The notes under the pieces: model-generated | Databases searched by the model: none | What the model saw: only the letters and a program-made list of their open reading frames with translations | What the model was told of the DNA's origin: nothing | NCBI GenBank assembly: GCA_023135165.1 | Contig: JAGLTS010000050.1 | Span: forward strand, 1-47,080 | DNA from: Phycisphaerales bacterium | GTDB taxonomy: Bacteria; Planctomycetota; Phycisphaerae; Phycisphaerales; JAGLTS01 | Reading direction: 5' to 3' | Length of the DNA: 47,080 nucleotides | Program-made: the position numbers and the translations under genes | Shown here: piece after piece, positions 44,224 through 47,080 of the stretch | Numbering within the stretch: the stretch's first letter is position 1 | Layout of the letters: the number at the start of each line of letters is the position of its first letter

Positions 44224-45741
44224 TTAGTTCGCGGGGACGCAGCGGCGCTGTGACCAGGTGCGGAGTGCGTCGACCTTCTCACGCATTGTTACGGACAGCG
44301 GAGGTGACTCGTTCACCGCGGCGAGCATGTGCTGCGTTGTGAGCGCTGCATTTGTCGAGAACGCATCGTGCAGCCCCGCGATGACCGCTTGCTCGATCTC
44401 CGCGCCGCTGAAACCGTCAGATGCGTGCGCCAGTGCGTCAAGATCGAAGTCCTCGGGCGACCGGCCACGCTTTTTCAGGTGGATCTGGAAGATGATCGCG
44501 CGTGTGCTTTCATCAGGCAGGTCAACGAAGAAGATCTCGTCGAATCGGCCCTTGCGGAGCAGTTCGGGCGGGAGCGCTTCGATGTCGTTGGCTGTGGCGA
44601 TGATGAAGACGGGCGCTTCGTGATCCTGCATCCAGGTGAGGAGCGTGCCGAACATCCTGCGTGATAGGCCGCCGTCGCTGCTTCTGCCTGCTGCGGATGC
44701 AAAGCCCTTCTCGATCTCGTCGATCCAGAGGATGATCGGCGCCATCTGCTCCGCCTGGTGCAGTGTTTCGCGCAGCCGACGTTCCGACTCGCCGATGTAC
44801 CGGTCGTACAGCGCGCCGGGGTCCATGCGCAGAAGTGGACGTTGCCAGGCAGCGGCGACAGCCTTGGCGCAGAGCGACTTGCCCGCACCTTGCACGCCGA
44901 GCAGCAGTACGCCGCGCGGCGCGCTCAGGCCGAACTGTTGCGCCTGCTGCGACATCGCGCCTTGCCGCTGGTTGAGCCAGCTCTTGAGCCGTTTCAGCCC
45001 GCCGATCTCGCTCAAGTCGATCGGTGTCTCGATGTATTCGAGCAAGCCGCCCGCTTGAAGCGTCTGACGTTTGTGCGCGAGGATGTGGTTGATGTCCTCC
45101 TCGTCAAACCTCCGGTCCGAGATGGTGACATCCGTGATGATGCGCTCGATTTGCGATCGCGTCAGGCCTCGCAAGTTCTTGATGACCGTCTGGAAGCCTC
45201 GCTTGGAGATGTCGATCTCGATGTCGTGCTCGCGGTTCACTCGGCGAAGCGTCTGCTTGATGAGTCTCTCGATCTGATCTTCATTCGGCAGCGACATCTC
45301 AAAACGCGTGGTGCACGCCTGGATGGCTGGCGGCAGCTTGTCATCCTCGTCGATCATGACCAGTGTGCTGCCCCGCGATCGGAAGGCGGTGATGCAGTTG
45401 CGCAACAGCCTGCGCGTCTTCTCATCGCGCAGATGCGGCGCGAGATCGAGCGCGATGCACAGGGCGGGATGGTTGAGTTGATGCACGAAGTGGTATAGCG
45501 CCGCAGCGGGATGTTCGGTGTCCGGCACGCAAGACTCATCGTCGAGCAGGCCGTCCTCGATACCGTTCGCCATCGACCAGAGATGTATGTTGCCCATGTC
45601 ACGGCCCATCGCCGCATCGCGCACCACGCGCAGCGCATCTTCTTCTTCAAGCGTGACGATCGAGATGCACGCATGGCCGGCGCCGAGGAGTTCCTCAAAC
45701 CGTTCGAGATCGGACTTGGTTGTGGTTGCTGCCGTCGTCAT
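44224..45741 (-). CDS. AAA ATPase, Ycf46-like
   Basis: A 505-residue protein of the Ycf46 type found in cyanobacteria, plastids and scattered bacteria. The first ~240 residues are a degenerate AAA-like domain (FEELLGAGHACISIVTLEE, LVMIDEDDKLPPAI). The active AAA domain has Walker A LLGVQGAGKS (280-289), Walker B IILWIDEIEKG (336-346), ATANDIEALPPELLRKGRFDEIFF with sensor and arginine-finger positions, and a C-terminal lid. The ATG at 45741 has GGAG at 8 bases. It follows the DUF190 gene by 44 bases and is the last gene of the minus-strand group. In cyanobacteria Ycf46 has been linked to CO2 uptake and photosynthesis; that cannot be its role in a planctomycete without photosynthesis genes. Confidence 0.88.
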   Translation of the reverse strand: MTTAATTTKSDLERFEELLGAGHACISIVTLEEEDALRVVRDAAMGRDMGNIHLWSMANGIEDGLLDDESCVPDTEHPAAALYHFVHQLNHPALCIALDLAPHLRDEKTRRLLRNCITAFRSRGSTLVMIDEDDKLPPAIQACTTRFEMSLPNEDQIERLIKQTLRRVNREHDIEIDISKRGFQTVIKNLRGLTRSQIERIITDVTISDRRFDEEDINHILAHKRQTLQAGGLLEYIETPIDLSEIGGLKRLKSWLNQRQGAMSQQAQQFGLSAPRGVLLLGVQGAGKSLCAKAVAAAWQRPLLRMDPGALYDRYIGESERRLRETLHQAEQMAPIILWIDEIEKGFASAAGRSSDGGLSRRMFGTLLTWMQDHEAPVFIIATANDIEALPPELLRKGRFDEIFFVDLPDESTRAIIFQIHLKKRGRSPEDFDLDALAHASDGFSGAEIEQAVIAGLHDAFSTNAALTTQHMLAAVNESPPLSVTMREKVDALRTWSQRRCVPAN

Positions 45742-45785
45742 GGTGCTTGCTCCGTCGTGTGACAGTTAGACTATCACACCGCCTA

Positions 45786-46124
45786 TTATGGCTGCACGTC
45801 TTTTTTCGCCATGATTCGGACACGTTCGATCGTGACCAGGCCGACGTTCATGAGGTCGCTGAGGATTGGGAGGAACGACTCGATCCGCGCGGGCGCATCG
45901 ACGATTTCGACGATCATGGGGAGTTGCTCCGCCAAGCGGAGGATCTTGGCGGTATGAACGGAGCTTTCCCCGTGGTAGCCCATGACGCCTTGGAGCACCG
46001 TTGCACCGGCCATGCCGTGTTCGCGCGCCGCCTTCACGATCGCTTCGTACAGCGGCCTGCCATCGTGTTTGTCATCTTCTCCAACGAAGATGCGGATGAG
46101 TTCTGCTTCGGTGATCTGTCGCAT
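45786..46124 (-). CDS. DUF190 family protein, PII-like
   Basis: A 112-residue small protein of the DUF190 family, with a ferredoxin-like PII-type fold. Family sequence is LIRIFVGEDDKHDGRPLYEAIVKAAREHGMAGATVLQGVMGYH, then LPMIVEIVDAPARIESFLPIL. DUF190 genes usually lie beside crcB, as here, 27 bases downstream of it. A regulatory or accessory role in fluoride export is inferred from that habit. Confidence 0.93.
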   Translation of the reverse strand: MRQITEAELIRIFVGEDDKHDGRPLYEAIVKAAREHGMAGATVLQGVMGYHGESSVHTAKILRLAEQLPMIVEIVDAPARIESFLPILSDLMNVGLVTIERVRIMAKKDVQP

Positions 46125-46151
46125 GGGTGAGGCTCGCAGGCGGTGATGGGC

Positions 46152-46526
46152 TTAGATGAGTTTTCCGAGGTACAGACCGAGCGCGATGAAGACAATGCCG
46201 CCGAGGTTCTGTGCGAGTATGTTGGCGATGAACAGGCCCCATTCGCCGTCGAGTCGCAGTGCGTTGCTTTCGTACATGAGCGTCGAGAACGTCGTGAACG
46301 CGCCGGCAAAGCCGACGAGCAGGATTACGCGGGTCTCGGCGCTGATTGCGGTGTAGCGTTCGCTGAGCGTGAAGACCAGGCCGAAGAGAAAGCAGCCGAG
46401 CAAGTTCACCGCGAGCGTGCCGAACGGAAAGCTCGCACCCGTTCTGGTCTGCACAAGTCCAGACAGGCCGTAGCGCGCAAGCGTTCCCGCAGCCCCGGCG
46501 ACGGCAATGAGAATGAGCTTCTGCAT
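46152..46526 (-). CDS. crcB: Fluoride channel CrcB (Fluc)
   Basis: A 124-residue four-helix membrane protein that forms a dimeric fluoride channel. Family motifs are GAAGTLARYGLSGL, FPFGTLAVNLLGCFLFG and LLVGFAGAFTTFSTLMYE, with the conserved pore Phe/Ser and the central Asn. The ATG at 46526 defines the start; the open frame above it belongs to another reading frame of the upstream deacetylase gene. No fluoride riboswitch was seen in front of it, which is expected if it is transcribed from further upstream. Confidence 0.95.
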   Translation of the reverse strand: MQKLILIAVAGAAGTLARYGLSGLVQTRTGASFPFGTLAVNLLGCFLFGLVFTLSERYTAISAETRVILLVGFAGAFTTFSTLMYESNALRLDGEWGLFIANILAQNLGGIVFIALGLYLGKLI

Positions 46527-46539
46527 GGCGACGCTCACC

Positions 46540-47080
46540 TTACATGACAAGCGAATCGAACGTGTCAAGCCCGACGGGTTCGCGCGTGAAGAACGGTTCC
46601 GCCGCCTCCGTGCCGATGCGCGAGCCGAAGTACCCCGCTGCTTGCTCGACCCACTCGACGACTCGCCGGTTCTTCTCAGGCAGTACGAACTGCGTGCGGT
46701 ACGCGACGATCGAGTCGATCTTGCGCTGCACATAGCCTGTGATGTCAATGAGAAACGACGGGTTCGCAACGTGGCGCAGGTGCGTGCAGTAATAGTAGAA
46801 AAGCCACTTCGGATAGATCGGTTCGCCGGGGATGTCCGTCTTTGTGAGCTTGGCGTCAAAGCGCGCATCTTCAACGATGCGCGTTGTGGCGAGGTGATCG
46901 GGGTGGGCATCCTCGAAGTATGGCACGAAGATAATCTGTGCCTGATGCTTGCGGATCACCGCAGCGGCCATGTGGCGCGCCTGGATCGTGTGGACAAGTT
47001 CGCGGTTGGGTAGATTCAGTTGCGTCCTGCGCACGTTGAGGATCTTCGCAGCTGCCTGGGCTTCCTCGGCGCGCGTTTGT
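46540..47080 (-). CDS. PIG-L/LmbE deacetylase, BshB-like, partial
   Basis: The C-terminal ~180 residues of a zinc deacetylase; the gene runs off the right edge and its frame is open to 47080. The sequence reads RAEEAQAAAKILNVRRTQLNLPNREL, then PYFEDAHPDHLATTRIVEDARF, with the metal-binding H-P-D-H, and WLFYYYCTHLRHVANPSFLIDITGYVQRKIDSIVAYRTQF. This resembles BshB1, which deacetylates GlcNAc-malate in bacillithiol synthesis. The N-terminal metal motif (PHPDD) is outside the window. It lies 13 bases upstream of crcB. Confidence 0.85.
   Translation of the reverse strand, partial: QTRAEEAQAAAKILNVRRTQLNLPNRELVHTIQARHMAAAVIRKHQAQIIFVPYFEDAHPDHLATTRIVEDARFDAKLTKTDIPGEPIYPKWLFYYYCTHLRHVANPSFLIDITGYVQRKIDSIVAYRTQFVLPEKNRRVVEWVEQAAGYFGSRIGTEAAEPFFTREPVGLDTFDSLVM

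Noticed and set aside
46500..46560. Fluoride riboswitch in front of crcB
   Set aside because: Only 13 bases separate crcB from the upstream gene and no fluoride-aptamer-like fold is visible.

Overview
The window looks like a chromosomal piece of a high-GC planctomycete, most likely a member of the Phycisphaerae. Three secreted proteins end in dockerin-like repeats of the form DLNGDG..DQADLG.LLA.Y, and a secreted hydrolase carries the planctomycete LEPR-XLL-type motif (LEPLEARRLLSG) near its N-terminus. The housekeeping genes (holA, dxr, RNase E/G, EI, RseP) are bacterial and intact. No rRNA, tRNA, CRISPR array, insertion sequence or phage gene was recognised. The taxonomic placement is inference from these motifs.

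Layout. 0.1-2.4 kb: a lipoprotein gene and holA. 2.6-9.6 kb: a four-gene minus-strand operon (NuoE-like, NuoF-like, NuoG-N-terminus-like ferredoxin, FMN-type glutamate synthase), preceded by glutamate dehydrogenase gdhA. Both units end in clear intrinsic terminators. 9.8-15.2 kb: a PHP phosphatase, then a divergent tightly packed polysaccharide export and decoration operon: ABC permease, ABC ATPase fused to a methyltransferase, sulfotransferase, pyruvyl transferase. 15.2-15.9 kb: a 741-base gap full of inverted repeats. 15.9-17.4 kb: carboxypeptidase Taq.

17.5-31.2 kb is an extracellular block. Two large paralogous Asp-box/dockerin-like proteins, a PhoD-like phosphatase with the same C-terminus, a LEPR-XLL alpha/beta-hydrolase and an MBOAT/SGNH acetylation pair sit together. 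A roughly 280-base direct repeat (promoter region plus signal-peptide codons) precedes two of these genes. In the first copy its reading frame stops after 28 codons.

31.3-40.4 kb: dxr, RNase E/G, phosphotransferase enzyme I, the site-2 protease RseP and a HIT protein. 40.4-43.9 kb: a spacer with T-tracts phased every 10-11 bases, and a large secreted GH36-like glycoside hydrolase. 44.2-47.1 kb: a Ycf46-like AAA ATPase, a DUF190 protein, the fluoride channel CrcB and a partial PIG-L deacetylase (BshB-like), all on the minus strand and closely spaced.

The strongest candidate for an undescribed system is the 2.7-7.8 kb operon. It places a HydBC/NuoEF-like NADH-oxidising flavoprotein pair and a multi-cluster ferredoxin subunit directly upstream of an amidotransferase-less glutamate synthase, with no hydrogenase subunit and with gdhA next door. 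This suggests an NADH/ferredoxin-linked, possibly electron-bifurcating, glutamate synthase.
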